Shown: piece by piece, positions 1 through 7,376 of the stretch
Layout of the letters: every line of letters starts with the position of its first letter
Numbering within the stretch: position 1 is the stretch's first letter
Source: an uncultured Clostridia bacterium
Lineage (GTDB): Bacteria; Bacillota; Clostridia; Oscillospirales; Oscillospiraceae
DNA: 13,971 nucleotides
Reading direction: 5' to 3'
Assembly (NCBI GenBank): GCA_947176425.1
Contig: CAMWQV010000014.1
Coordinates: 1-13,971 of the forward strand
Program-made: the position numbers and the translations under genes
The notes under the pieces: generated by a model
Seen by the model: only the letters and a program-made list of their open reading frames with translations
Database searches by the model: none
What the model was told of the DNA's origin: nothing

Positions 1-414
1 GGGAAATGCGATGTGCCAGACATTCCAGATGTCGATGTTGATGGTTTTCGTCAGCTTTGTGGCAAACATGATGAGATTAACCACAATCGCCAAAGGAATC
101 GCAATCGTAGACACCACGGAACCCCAGGTGACGCCGCTCATACCCGGCCAGCCCACCTCAACGATAGACAGGCTCACTCCAAGCCGGTCCGCCATCGCCT
201 GAGCCGCAGGCCCCATGTTCGCGTTCATCATGTCCACGATCAGGCCCATGCCTACGAAGCCAACACCGATCATCAGTCCGGCACGGATGGCCTTGCTGGG
301 TTTGACACCGATGATAATAGAGAGAAGTGCGATGATGATGGGGAGCATAACGGATGCGCCCATGTCGATAATGTAGGTAATAACGCCAGCAGCGCCGTTC
401 AGAAATGCGCTCAT
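1..414 (-). CDS. gatC: PTS galactitol-type EIIC permease, N-terminal part (cut by window edge)
   Basis: Membrane channel component of a galactitol-family phosphotransferase system; it would move the sugar alcohol across the membrane for phosphorylation by EIIB. The 138 visible residues are strongly hydrophobic, with segments such as MLPIIIALLSIIIGV, GLMIGVGFVGMGLIVDMM and IAIPLAIVVNLIMFA, and with the family-typical GPAAQAMADRLGV, VDVGWPG and DIWNVWHI stretches that closely resemble E. coli GatC from memory. The start ATG (412-414) is preceded by a strong AAGGAGGAGG site about 8 nt upstream. It is the third gene after EIIA and EIIB. The C-terminal two thirds lie beyond the left edge. Family assignment is firm; the substrate (galactitol or another polyol/sugar) is inferred only. 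Confidence 0.92.
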   Translation of the reverse strand, partial: MSAFLNGAAGVITYIIDMGASVMLPIIIALLSIIIGVKPSKAIRAGLMIGVGFVGMGLIVDMMNANMGPAAQAMADRLGVSLSIVEVGWPGMSGVTWGSVVSTIAIPLAIVVNLIMFATKLTKTINIDIWNVWHIAFP

Positions 415-442
415 ATGTTTTTCCTCCTCCTTATTATGTGGA

Positions 443-465
443 GGGCGCGGGCAGCACCCGCGCCC
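443..465 (-). repeat. GC-rich intercistronic hairpin between gatB and gatC
   Basis: Perfect 9-bp inverted repeat (GGGCGCGGG / CCCGCGCCC) with a 5-nt loop, in the 63-nt gap between the EIIB stop and the EIIC start. In the minus-strand transcript it is not followed by a U-run (it reads TCCACATAATAAGG), so it is a poor intrinsic terminator. It lies just before the EIIC ribosome binding site. A role in mRNA processing, differential stability or reduced downstream expression is inferred. Confidence 0.7.
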
Positions 466-477
466 CTATGTGCTGTA

Positions 478-756
478 TCAGCCTTGCAGAACCTTCAGGA
501 TGGAAGCCTCGGTCTTTTCCACGCCCATGCCGGAGATGAAGGGCATACCGGTAATCAGGGGAACGCCGAAGTCGCGCTTGACCTTCGAGGTGGTCACGAT
601 CAGATCGGCGGGCAGGTTGGACTGGATCTCCGAAATGCGCACCTGGCAGATCTCAACGTCAATGCCGTTTTTCTTGCACAGCTCCACGACCTTGTTGGCC
701 GCGATGGTGGAGGTGGCGACAGCGCCGCCGCAGGCTACGATAACTTTCTTTTTCAT
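478..756 (-). CDS. gatB: PTS galactitol-type EIIB component
   Basis: Cytoplasmic phosphocarrier that takes phosphate from EIIA on a cysteine and passes it to the sugar bound by EIIC. It is 92 residues, the usual length for GatB. The N-terminal P-loop-like motif VACGGAVATST holds the phosphorylated Cys9, and the C-terminal part GMPFISGMGVE matches the GatB family. The start ATG overlaps the stop of the upstream EIIA gene in an ATGA (4-bp overlap), so translation is probably coupled. An AAGGAGAAAACG site lies within the EIIA end. Substrate specificity cannot be settled from EIIB alone. Confidence 0.93.
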   Translation of the reverse strand: MKKKVIVACGGAVATSTIAANKVVELCKKNGIDVEICQVRISEIQSNLPADLIVTTSKVKRDFGVPLITGMPFISGMGVEKTEASILKVLQG

Positions 757-1235
757 AACGTTTTCTCCTTTTCCTCAATCAGTTTGATGATTTCTTCCGC
801 GCTCTGCGCGTTTAGCAGATTTTGCAGTAATCCCGTGTCCTGGATAATGGCGATGATACGCTGCAATTCGTCCAGATGCGCTCCATGCTCGCCGGGTTTC
901 CCGGCAATCGCCAGCATGAATACAATCCGTACCCCGACTGTCTCATCGTCTGTGCCCATCTGGACAAACTCTACCGGGTTTTTGAAGATAGCGATTGCGA
1001 TCACAGTTTCACTGTTTACGTGTTCTACCGGTGTATGAGGAATCGCAACTCCCCAGCCGTCTACATCTAGGCCTGTGGGATACTCACGCTCCCGCTCAAT
1101 CAGGGCTTCCACATAGGTACTCTTAGTATATCCTGCCGCAGTGAGCGCACCGCCCACCTGCTGGAAGACCTCCTCATAGCTGGCGGCTTCCGCTCCGGGA
1201 AAGATCAACGCCGGTTTTAATGTCTCCCATATCAT
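753..1235 (-). CDS. gatA: PTS fructose/mannitol-family EIIA component (GatA-like)
   Basis: Cytoplasmic EIIA phosphocarrier that receives phosphate from HPr and gives it to EIIB. It is 160 residues, the normal size for a PTS_EIIA_2 domain. The active histidine is His67 in GVAIPHTPV, preceded by the family-typical EREYPTG. The reading frame stays open 61 codons upstream, but the ATG at 1233-1235 has an AAGGAG site 8 nt before it and begins where family similarity begins; the extension would cross a long inverted repeat and is not credible. First structural gene of the EIIA-EIIB-EIIC set, overlapping EIIB by 4 bp. A weak extended -10 (TGC-TATTCT, minus strand, 1306-1314) lies about 70 nt upstream; no convincing -35 goes with it. 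Confidence 0.92.
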   Translation of the reverse strand: MIWETLKPALIFPGAEAASYEEVFQQVGGALTAAGYTKSTYVEALIEREREYPTGLDVDGWGVAIPHTPVEHVNSETVIAIAIFKNPVEFVQMGTDDETVGVRIVFMLAIAGKPGEHGAHLDELQRIIAIIQDTGLLQNLLNAQSAEEIIKLIEEKEKTL

Positions 1236-1369
1236 AAACGTTTCTCCTTGCGCTTCTTGAATGGTTTGGATACTTGCTGGCCAGCCGTATCTCTTATGCA
1301 AGTTAAGAATAGCACAGGAAGCGACAGAAAAACAGTCAAAGGTTTTTCCGCTTTTTTGCAAAAAATTAG

Positions 1370-1414
1370 AATGGTTGAAAACATTTCCAAACTGCGGAAA
1401 TGTTTTCAACCATT
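1370..1414 (-). repeat. perfect 19-bp inverted repeat between PRD regulator and gatA (terminator or operator)
   Basis: Arms 1370-1388 and 1396-1414 are perfect reverse complements (arm starts AATGGTTGAAAACATTTCC) around a 7-nt loop. It sits 21 bp after the regulator stop and 134 bp before the EIIA start. On the minus strand the stem is followed after about 4 nt by six Ts, so it could end regulator transcripts. The stem is AT-rich and unusually long for a terminator, and its position upstream of gatA also suits an operator for the PRD regulator. The sequence alone cannot separate these; both may apply. Confidence 0.75.
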
Positions 1415-1435
1415 TCAATATATGTTGGATATTGG

Positions 1436-3526
1436 TTATCCCATCGTCCCGTATTCGTATTTTTCAATAATTGTGGTAGCTTCCTCCGGTGTCCGGCAAC
1501 AGTGCAGCATCTCCTTAAATTTGTCGTTATGAAGCATATTTACCAGATTAAAAAATGCTTTCAGATGGGTCTTGTGATCCACTGCGCTCAGACAGCAGAC
1601 GAACTCCACCGGGTCCAGCTCCTCCGCGCCAAAAGGAACTGGCGTTTTCAGCCGAATCATATACATCCCTACACGGATGCTGCCTGCTTCCAGTCCCTCG
1701 TGAGGAACGGCAAATCCTTTGGAAAGCACAACATAAGGGCCGTTTTCCTCAATATTGGCAATCATTGCGTCAATATAGCGGCTTTCAATATACCCACGTT
1801 CCACCAATTTCTCTGCGGACCGGCGCACCGCATCCTGCCAGTCTTTGCACTCCACATCCAGTTCAATAAAATCAGGAGACAGCAGGTGGTGGAGATAAGG
1901 GGAGAATATCTCTGCATCCGCTCCAGCAGACTGATTAAAGTAATTTCTGATTTCCCGCCGCAGCAATTTCATCAGTTCTACTGCATATTCCGGGACTTCT
2001 CTATAGACAACAGGCCGAATCCGCTCAATGACTCCTTTGGCACTGATCGCCCGCTCCTCCACACGGGAGGGTAGATTGCGGCTGTTGCGGAGTGCATCGA
2101 TCTTACTGCCTACCCGCACATAATCGCTATCGTTGAACGTAGGAGAGACAATTACATAATCCAGTTTACAGTCCCGCAGAGGAACCGTAGAAATAATAAA
2201 ATCCGCTTTCCCCGCTGGAATATTCTGGGCTTCATGGGAAGATATAACATCTACAATCTGAAAATGAAAATGCTTTTTCAATTTTTCCATCAGAAGCTGC
2301 GATGTGCCAATTCCTGCATGGCAGGCAACAATCACTTGAAACGCAATTTCTTTGTTCTTTTTCCGTTCTATCGCGGCGCAGACATGGATAGCGATATAAA
2401 TGATTTCCATTTCCGTCATTTCCCGGCTGATATGGTTGGCAATAACCGGTATCTTCTGCCGAATCACTTCTACAATCGCCTGATTCTCCTCCAGCACCTC
2501 GTCCATAATGGCTTGATCTGGATACGGAATGACGGATTGGGAAAAAATCGACTCCAAATGATTGGATAAATTCTCAAAAAAGTCATAGTCGCTGTTCAGG
2601 TCGATTTCCAGTTCATCGGATATGCAGTCAATAAATTGCCGCGTAATCATCTGTATTTTTACGGCATCCTGCTCAAATGAACGCTGCTGCCTGATATACT
2701 TTGCATGGTTCAACATATCACATAGCAGGTAAATATCATCCTCTGTGGTTGCTACACCACAATACTGAGAAATATACCGAAGAATATCCTGGGCCATCGG
2801 ATACTTTTCTCCATCTGTCTTTGACTGCGGCTCCAGAATTTCACCCTGCTTATTCCGGTTAATCATGATACCAAGATACAACCGGAGGTCCTGAAAAGAG
2901 GAATCTGTTAAGAACTGCTCATGCACGTGTTCCTGTTCGCTGATGATTTTCTGAATAATCACTGGGTCCCCGGCCTGTACGCTGATATGCTGACTGACAA
3001 CATTCTGCTCTTTTGAAATTTCCCCACGAAGCAGTTGGAGAAGGAAACGGCGTTTATCGCTTTCTTTTCCTGTAACGTAAAGACCTTTGTTGGCACGGGA
3101 GAGCAGTTCCAGAGAACCCTTTTCAATAAAGCTTCGGATACCATCCAAGTCATTGATAACTGTAGCGCGGCTGACAAAAAGGTTTTCCGCAATCGTTGCA
3201 AGTGTAACATACCCGGACGCACTTACCAACATAGCAGCAGCGGCCTGTATCCGTTCATCGGGAGAGAGTTTATAATCGTAGAAATCGCCAGCTGAAATAT
3301 AAGGTATTAGTTGTTCAAAGCATTCCGGGGGAGTTACTTGTCCGTTTTTACCGATAGACAGCTTGGGCTGATTGTTCTGCTGAAGCAGAATGTTCAGTTC
3401 CTTCAAGTCATTACGAATTGTCCTCTGAGAAACATGGAACTGTTCCGCTAACTGAGAAATACTTATCCCATCTCTGGAATGATTCAGTATATGGGCAATC
3501 GTGTTGATGCGCTGATTCATTACCAT
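1436..3526 (-). CDS. PRD-domain PTS transcriptional regulator (MtlR/BglG-type activator with EIIB and EIIA modules)
   Basis: Transcription factor controlling PTS genes through phosphorylation. It is 696 residues. Domains in order: N-terminal DeoR/HTH_11-type helix-turn-helix (about 5-45, ISQLAEQFHVSQRTIRNDL), a second HTH (about 105-135, LATIAENLFVSRATVINDL), two PRD domains (about 185-290 and 300-395, with candidate phospho-histidines H323 and H381 in AIHVCAAIER), an EIIB-like domain (about 396-485, Cys402 in ACHAGIGTSQLL) and a C-terminal EIIA domain (about 550-690, His609 in GFAVPHE). This is the layout of MtlR-type regulators, whose activity depends on HPr and EII phosphorylation. It lies directly upstream of the EIIA-EIIB-EIIC genes on the same strand and very likely controls them. 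Two in-frame ATGs (3526 and 3520) are possible; a GGGGG run lies just before the first and 6 nt before the second, so the true start may be 3520. Confidence 0.93.
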   Translation of the reverse strand: MVMNQRINTIAHILNHSRDGISISQLAEQFHVSQRTIRNDLKELNILLQQNNQPKLSIGKNGQVTPPECFEQLIPYISAGDFYDYKLSPDERIQAAAAMLVSASGYVTLATIAENLFVSRATVINDLDGIRSFIEKGSLELLSRANKGLYVTGKESDKRRFLLQLLRGEISKEQNVVSQHISVQAGDPVIIQKIISEQEHVHEQFLTDSSFQDLRLYLGIMINRNKQGEILEPQSKTDGEKYPMAQDILRYISQYCGVATTEDDIYLLCDMLNHAKYIRQQRSFEQDAVKIQMITRQFIDCISDELEIDLNSDYDFFENLSNHLESIFSQSVIPYPDQAIMDEVLEENQAIVEVIRQKIPVIANHISREMTEMEIIYIAIHVCAAIERKKNKEIAFQVIVACHAGIGTSQLLMEKLKKHFHFQIVDVISSHEAQNIPAGKADFIISTVPLRDCKLDYVIVSPTFNDSDYVRVGSKIDALRNSRNLPSRVEERAISAKGVIERIRPVVYREVPEYAVELMKLLRREIRNYFNQSAGADAEIFSPYLHHLLSPDFIELDVECKDWQDAVRRSAEKLVERGYIESRYIDAMIANIEENGPYVVLSKGFAVPHEGLEAGSIRVGMYMIRLKTPVPFGAEELDPVEFVCCLSAVDHKTHLKAFFNLVNMLHNDKFKEMLHCCRTPEEATTIIEKYEYGTMG

Positions 3527-3557
3527 CCCCCTACCTTTATGAAATAACTTTTTCAGA

Positions 3558-3586
3558 AGTATGGCACGATTTCAGGTTTCTGTCAA
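3558..3586 (-). promoter_or_regulatory. sigma-70-type promoter of the PRD regulator
   Basis: On the minus strand a consensus -35 TTGACA (3581-3586), a 17-bp spacer and a -10 CATACT (3558-3563) lie about 30 bp upstream of the regulator start. A small dyad, TGTTC-G-GAACA (3592-3602), sits just upstream of the -35 and could be a binding site. It gives the regulator its own promoter, separate from the SLH gene upstream of it on the same strand. Confidence 0.75.
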
Positions 3587-3628
3587 GCAGTTGTTCGGAA
3601 CATCCTTTAAAAACGTATTTCGGGGCGC

Positions 3629-4651
3629 TTACCCAAAAGCCAGTGTAACACTTACATCGCCGCTGCCGAGCAATGTCCGCAATTCCTGAGCGGTTATATT
3701 GTTAATCTTTCCAAGCCGGGTGAGACTCCAGGAATTGGTATCGTAGTAAATCGTAATCTGATTGCCTTGATAAAGAATAATATCCCCAGCTTGGGTGTTC
3801 ATCTGCTCGTTGTTCGTGGGGAGACTGGCCCCAAGAGAACCGACCTTCTCCATGTTGCCGTAATCTCTCATGTCGATGGTGATCGGCCCATCTGCCAGCA
3901 GCTCCTTGAGAGCCTGGGCGGAGGAATTGTCCTCCAGGGTCGCCGTGAGGGTAGTCCCGTTGATTGTGAGATGCAGCATGGAGCTATTTTCTGCTGTTTG
4001 TACTGGTTCCATTTGTGCGTTATTCGTAGGTTTCTGGATGCGGTCGAAGTTCATCAGGGCATCCGCAACCTGAGCGCGGGTTGCATTGCTCTTAGGCGCG
4101 AAAGCCGTATCAGAAAAAGGGCGGACGATATGATTGTTATCGGCCCAATCCACTGCGGCAGCAGCATAATTGGCAATGTCCGTTTCATCTGTAAACACAT
4201 TTTTGCTAATAGTAGCGGGACTGCCCGCATAGCGCCAGAGAATGGCGGTCATCTGCTCTCGGCTCACCGGGTCATCAGGGCCAAAGATACCGCCGCCGTA
4301 GCCGCCAATAAGATTCTGCCGGGAAGCCCATAGCACAGCTGCACTATACCATGCTCCATCTGGTGTATCCGTGAAAGCATCTGTGCCAGTGACAGCCGGA
4401 GTTCCCTCCATTCGATAGAGAACCGCTGCAAGCTGCGCCCTGCTCAGATTGCTTTCCGGAGCAAACTGGTTATTGCCAGTCCCGGCCATCAGATTATGCT
4501 CCCGACAATACATGATAGCCTCAGCATACCATACGTCGCTGTCAACATCAGAAAATCCAGTATCGTCAACAGCAGCAAAAACTGTGACCGTCAGGGAAAT
4601 CGACAGGATAAGGATCAGAAGCAATGCGGTATATCGCTTCAAACATCTCAT
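3629..4651 (-). CDS. S-layer-homology surface protein with C-terminal cyclophilin-like domain
   Basis: Predicted secreted cell-wall protein of 340 residues. A Sec signal peptide covers about residues 1-26 (hydrophobic ALLLILILSISLTVTVFA). Three SLH repeats follow (about 33-83, 93-143 and 153-203), with the family motifs LSRAQ, VSREQ and ATRAQ; such triplets bind pyruvylated wall polymer. The C-terminal part (about 225-340) is a cyclophilin-like fold of the PF18050 type (TLTATLEDN, KVGSLGASLP, AGDIILY, LTRLGKI, LGSGDV). That domain is plainly related to the C-terminus of the flavodoxin protein upstream, in DNA as well as protein, suggesting duplication. AAAGGAG lies 10 nt before ATG. It is the last gene of the SDR operon, 67 bp after the flavodoxin gene. 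The domain's function is unknown to me; small-ligand binding is plausible, peptidyl-prolyl isomerase activity is not shown. Confidence 0.88.
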   Translation of the reverse strand: MRCLKRYTALLLILILSISLTVTVFAAVDDTGFSDVDSDVWYAEAIMYCREHNLMAGTGNNQFAPESNLSRAQLAAVLYRMEGTPAVTGTDAFTDTPDGAWYSAAVLWASRQNLIGGYGGGIFGPDDPVSREQMTAILWRYAGSPATISKNVFTDETDIANYAAAAVDWADNNHIVRPFSDTAFAPKSNATRAQVADALMNFDRIQKPTNNAQMEPVQTAENSSMLHLTINGTTLTATLEDNSSAQALKELLADGPITIDMRDYGNMEKVGSLGASLPTNNEQMNTQAGDIILYQGNQITIYYDTNSWSLTRLGKINNITAQELRTLLGSGDVSVTLAFG

Positions 4652-4718
4652 ATTTTTAGGCTCCTTTTCTTAAAATTCCATTGGAAAGTTGTTGATTTTG
4701 TGCGCTTTTTATACGATG

Positions 4719-5861
4719 TTACTCTGCTAGTGTGAAGATTACAGTGATATCCCCGCTGCCAAGAGCCGCTGTCCAGTCGGCGAGGTCGTCAATTTTTCCA
4801 ATCCGGGTGTAGCTCCAAGAATTGCTGCCGTAGAACATGACAATATTATTCCCGTTGTAGAGTACAATGTCACCTGCTGTAGTTGTGGTCTGGCTGTTGC
4901 TGGTGGTAAGGTTTCTTCCGAGAGAACCGACTTTCTCAAACCCGGAGTAGTCGCTCATATGGATGGTGACAGGCCCCGCCTGCATCATTTCCTTCAATTC
5001 CCGAACGGCGTCGTTGTCCTCCAATGTTGCGGTAAATGTATATGTTCCGACCTGGACATTCATTTTCATAGTGGTTTGCTCCTTTTCATTCGTTTCTTCC
5101 ATCCACTCCTGCATCTTTGCAAAAACGGTATCTTGGGTATCCTCCATTTCATGCTGGGATATGGAGATACCCTCAATCACATCAGCATCCGGCTCTGCGG
5201 CCTGTATCTTTTCAATGGAATCCGCAAACCGGCTCCCTGCGTTTGCGGCAAAGGCGTATATGGTCTTTCCACTGAAGTCGTATTCATCCAAAAATGCGGC
5301 GGTGGGAACGGACAGCGTATAATGCCAAATCGGGTAGACCAGATATACAATGTCATACTGCTCTATCTGCTCCAAGTGAGAGATCAGATTGGGACGATAA
5401 CCGTCTGTATCCTGGCCTTCCCCAACTTCCACTGTCTGGTCATAGTCAACAGGATAAGTGTATTCGGTCTGGATCAGGAACAGATCCCCGCCGGTCATTT
5501 CGGCAATCCAGCCTGCAATCTGTTCCGTATTGCCCAAGGTACTTCCATCCTCGTTCACTGTCAAGCTGGCAGAGGACACGGCATCCACATCGTCCTTGAT
5601 ATTGGTGTTCCCCGACCTGGAAAAATAAGCAATCAAAACATTATGATTTGTACCGGGAATCAGTTCTGTCGGGACGGCCTGCATCGGTTCATAGTCCGCA
5701 TACTTTGTGTAGGCTTCTGCCGCACTCCCCGTTTGGATGGGTTCGGCGACTTCCGATGCTGGCCTTGTATCATCCGTGACAGCCTTCTGGCCCCCGCAGG
5801 CTGTAAGCAGGGAAACCAGCAATGCGATCATAGCGGGGAGAAGAAACTTTTTCCTGTTCAT
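4719..5861 (-). CDS. exported flavodoxin lipoprotein with C-terminal cyclophilin-like domain
   Basis: Predicted membrane-anchored extracellular protein of 380 residues. The lipoprotein signal ends in LLTAC, with Cys22 the lipidated residue. After a linker comes a flavodoxin domain (about 73-244): NVLIAYFSRSGNT with the FMN phosphate loop SRSGNT, TEQIAGWIAEMTGGDLF, and YLVYPIWHYTLSVPTAAFL, as in the long-chain flavodoxin_4 family. Residues about 265-380 form a cyclophilin-like domain closely similar to that of the following SLH protein. The start at 5861 is chosen because GAGGAA lies 8 nt upstream and the signal peptide begins there; the frame is open nine codons further up. Only 10 bp separate it from the upstream lipoprotein gene. 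There is no twin-arginine motif, so FMN would have to bind after Sec export. A role in extracellular electron transfer or flavin-dependent reduction is inferred. Confidence 0.88.
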   Translation of the reverse strand: MNRKKFLLPAMIALLVSLLTACGGQKAVTDDTRPASEVAEPIQTGSAAEAYTKYADYEPMQAVPTELIPGTNHNVLIAYFSRSGNTNIKDDVDAVSSASLTVNEDGSTLGNTEQIAGWIAEMTGGDLFLIQTEYTYPVDYDQTVEVGEGQDTDGYRPNLISHLEQIEQYDIVYLVYPIWHYTLSVPTAAFLDEYDFSGKTIYAFAANAGSRFADSIEKIQAAEPDADVIEGISISQHEMEDTQDTVFAKMQEWMEETNEKEQTTMKMNVQVGTYTFTATLEDNDAVRELKEMMQAGPVTIHMSDYSGFEKVGSLGRNLTTSNSQTTTTAGDIVLYNGNNIVMFYGSNSWSYTRIGKIDDLADWTAALGSGDITVIFTLAE

Positions 5862-5871
5862 AATGGGTTCC

Positions 5872-6474
5872 TCACTGGGCCAGTTCAATCAAAACATCAT
5901 AGCTCCCGCTCAATTCCCGGATTTGGGACAGTTCACAGTCCAGAACGCCGATGTTCACTTGATACCCGTATTGCTCGGATATATCTTCATCCGAGTGGAG
6001 GATGGTAAAATAGGGGGCGTCGATGGCGTAATCAATATCACCGTTCAACCATCCATAATGCACCTCGTTCTCGTTGTAAGGAAGCTCATCCGGCATCACG
6101 CCGCAGAAATCATGGGAGTAGCTGTTCATGTGTACCGTATAGGGCAGCATATCCATCAAAGCCTTTGCCGTGTCACAGTCATTCAAAATACCGGGCAGGA
6201 CCGTATCTCCAAAGTGAAGATTGATCCGGGTGCCGTTTTCGATCACTCTGGTGGGCATGGCAGGATCGTCTGTCTGCATTTGCGCATCGTCCTTCGCCAC
6301 ACGCTTCTCCGGTTCCTGCTTTTCCGGCGTTGTCCCGCCAGAACTGGAGACGGAGGGAGCGCCTGCCTGGTCTGTTTGCGCGGCATCGTTGGAATCCGCG
6401 TTTGCCCCGCACGCAGAGAGCATGAGGGAGACACACAAAAGTGCTGGGATGAAAACAGAATATTTTTTCATCAT
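5872..6474 (-). CDS. lipoprotein with divergent cyclophilin-like domain
   Basis: Predicted surface lipoprotein of 200 residues. The signal peptide has lipobox LSAC (Cys22), followed by a low-complexity, acidic and Ser/Gln-rich linker to about residue 75. Residues about 80-200 look like the same cyclophilin-like fold found in the next two genes but strongly diverged: GTRINLHFGDTVLPGIL matches the opening strands, DTAKALMDMLPYTVHMNSY the helix and following strand, and WLNGDIDYAID the AGDIVLY position. The domain holds Cys100, Cys124 and Cys160. GGAGG lies 4 nt before the first ATG and 7 nt before the second (MMKK), so either Met may start it. It follows the SDR gene after 12 bp and precedes the flavodoxin gene by 10 bp, clearly one operon. 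Function unknown. Confidence 0.82.
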   Translation of the reverse strand: MMKKYSVFIPALLCVSLMLSACGANADSNDAAQTDQAGAPSVSSSGGTTPEKQEPEKRVAKDDAQMQTDDPAMPTRVIENGTRINLHFGDTVLPGILNDCDTAKALMDMLPYTVHMNSYSHDFCGVMPDELPYNENEVHYGWLNGDIDYAIDAPYFTILHSDEDISEQYGYQVNIGVLDCELSQIRELSGSYDVLIELAQ

Positions 6475-6486
6475 GCAACCTCCATC

Positions 6487-7257
6487 TTACAGAAACGCGC
6501 CGTTGCAGACTTGCAGGACCTGTCCCCGGACGGCACGGCCCATCTTACTGGCAAGGTACAGACAGGCGTATGCCTGATCGATGGCCTCGCACTCCGGGCC
6601 GGGGAAATAGACAAAGTGGCCGCTATACTCCAACATTTTGGCCCCGCCGGGCTGCTCACCGGCCTTGTTCGCCAGATGCGCCGGAGTGATCGTTGCGCCG
6701 GGAGCCACGGCATTGCAACGGATATTGGTATTCACAAGGCGCATAGCCACGTTCTTTGTCAGAGTATTCAGCGCCCCCTTGGTGGATGTGTAGGTCGCTC
6801 CGCAGAAGGGGCGGGTGCCGTTGACAGAGGATACATTGATGATGACACCCTCGTTTTTCGGGAGGAAGACTTTCAGGGCTTCCCGGATATAGCGCATGGG
6901 GCCACCCAGATTCGTGTTCATGACCATCATCATCCAATCATCGTCCGTTTCATCGATGATCTTCTGCTCTCCGATCCCGGCGTTGTTGATAAGAATATCC
7001 ACATCCCCAAACTCCTTCAACGCGGCGTCAAAGACCTGCTTGGTATCCTCGGTGGAACAGACATCGGCTGCCAAACCGATGGCGCGACCGCCTTTTGCGC
7101 GGATGCCGTCCACAACCGCGTCCAATTTTTCCTGGCCGCGGGCAGTCAGCACAACAGCGGCACCTTCTTCGGCAAACAGTTCTGCCATCGTCTGGCCCAT
7201 GCCGTAACTAGCTCCAGTGATAATGGCCACCTTATCTTTCAGCATTTTTGCATCCAT
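6487..7257 (-). CDS. short-chain dehydrogenase/reductase (SDR family)
   Basis: Cytoplasmic NAD(P)-dependent oxidoreductase acting on an unknown alcohol/ketone substrate. It is 256 residues, the usual length of a classical SDR. Visible motifs are the nucleotide-binding TGASYGMG (14-21), NNAG (91-94), and the catalytic Ser143 with Tyr156 and Lys160 (YTSTK). The C-terminal part (GRAVRGQVLQVCNGAFL) is typical of classical SDRs that end in a short conserved tail. A GGAGGG site lies 8 nt before the ATG. It is the first gene of the minus-strand operon and is divergent from a lysR gene with 179 bp between them, so that LysR protein is its likely regulator. Substrate cannot be inferred; the neighbours suggest redox or xenobiotic-type chemistry. 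Confidence 0.93.
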   Translation of the reverse strand: MDAKMLKDKVAIITGASYGMGQTMAELFAEEGAAVVLTARGQEKLDAVVDGIRAKGGRAIGLAADVCSTEDTKQVFDAALKEFGDVDILINNAGIGEQKIIDETDDDWMMMVMNTNLGGPMRYIREALKVFLPKNEGVIINVSSVNGTRPFCGATYTSTKGALNTLTKNVAMRLVNTNIRCNAVAPGATITPAHLANKAGEQPGGAKMLEYSGHFVYFPGPECEAIDQAYACLYLASKMGRAVRGQVLQVCNGAFL

Positions 7258-7324
7258 AAATAAAACCCTCCTACAGTTTGATTTGAAATGGTTTAATTGG
7301 TATGTTCTTTGTCCTCTTACCCAA

Positions 7325-7353
7325 AGTATACACTACGAATAATCAAATAGCAA
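7325..7353 (-). promoter_or_regulatory. promoter of the SDR / cyclophilin-like / flavodoxin / SLH operon
   Basis: Minus-strand -35 TTGCTA (7348-7353), 17-bp spacer, -10 TATACT (7325-7330), with a predicted start near 7318. The -35 lies in the 11-mer ATTTGCTATTT (7345-7355), which recurs exactly at the equivalent promoter of the second divergon (10067-10077). The -35 match is imperfect (4 of 6), as expected for an activator-dependent LysR target. Confidence 0.7.
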
Positions 7354-7376
7354 ATGCCTTTTTTATATTTGATTAT
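7339..7376. promoter_or_regulatory. 11-bp dyad in the SDR-lysR intergenic region (possible LysR activation site)
   Basis: ATAATCAAATA (7339-7349) and TATTTGATTAT (7366-7376) are perfect reverse complements with a 16-nt spacer. The left arm overlaps the SDR operon -35 and the right arm overlaps the edge of the dyad at 7372-7396. This is the position where LysR proteins usually have their activation site. A binding role is inferred from position and symmetry. Confidence 0.55.

Noticed and set aside
13..1038. Long plus-strand open frame over the PTS genes
   Set aside because: It is antisense to gatC, gatB and gatA, all firmly recognised, and its translation is His/Asp/Asn-rich with no family likeness.
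1233..1247. Possible catabolite-response (cre) sites near AAACGTTT and within the inverted repeat at 1370-1414
   Set aside because: Too many mismatches to the TGWAANCGNTNWCA consensus; kept out as unsupported.
1236..1418. 61-codon upstream extension of the EIIA reading frame
   Set aside because: It runs through half of the long inverted repeat, lacks similarity to EIIA proteins, and the internal ATG at 1233-1235 has a good ribosome binding site.
4959..6008. 349-codon plus-strand open frame opposite the flavodoxin gene
   Set aside because: Composition typical of an antisense shadow (His, Cys, Gly and Ile-rich) and no start context; the opposite strand encodes a recognised flavodoxin.
5737..7263. 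508-codon plus-strand open frame opposite the flavodoxin, lipoprotein and SDR genes
   Set aside because: Shadow of three well-supported minus-strand genes with motifs and ribosome binding sites; no plausible domain in the plus-strand translation.
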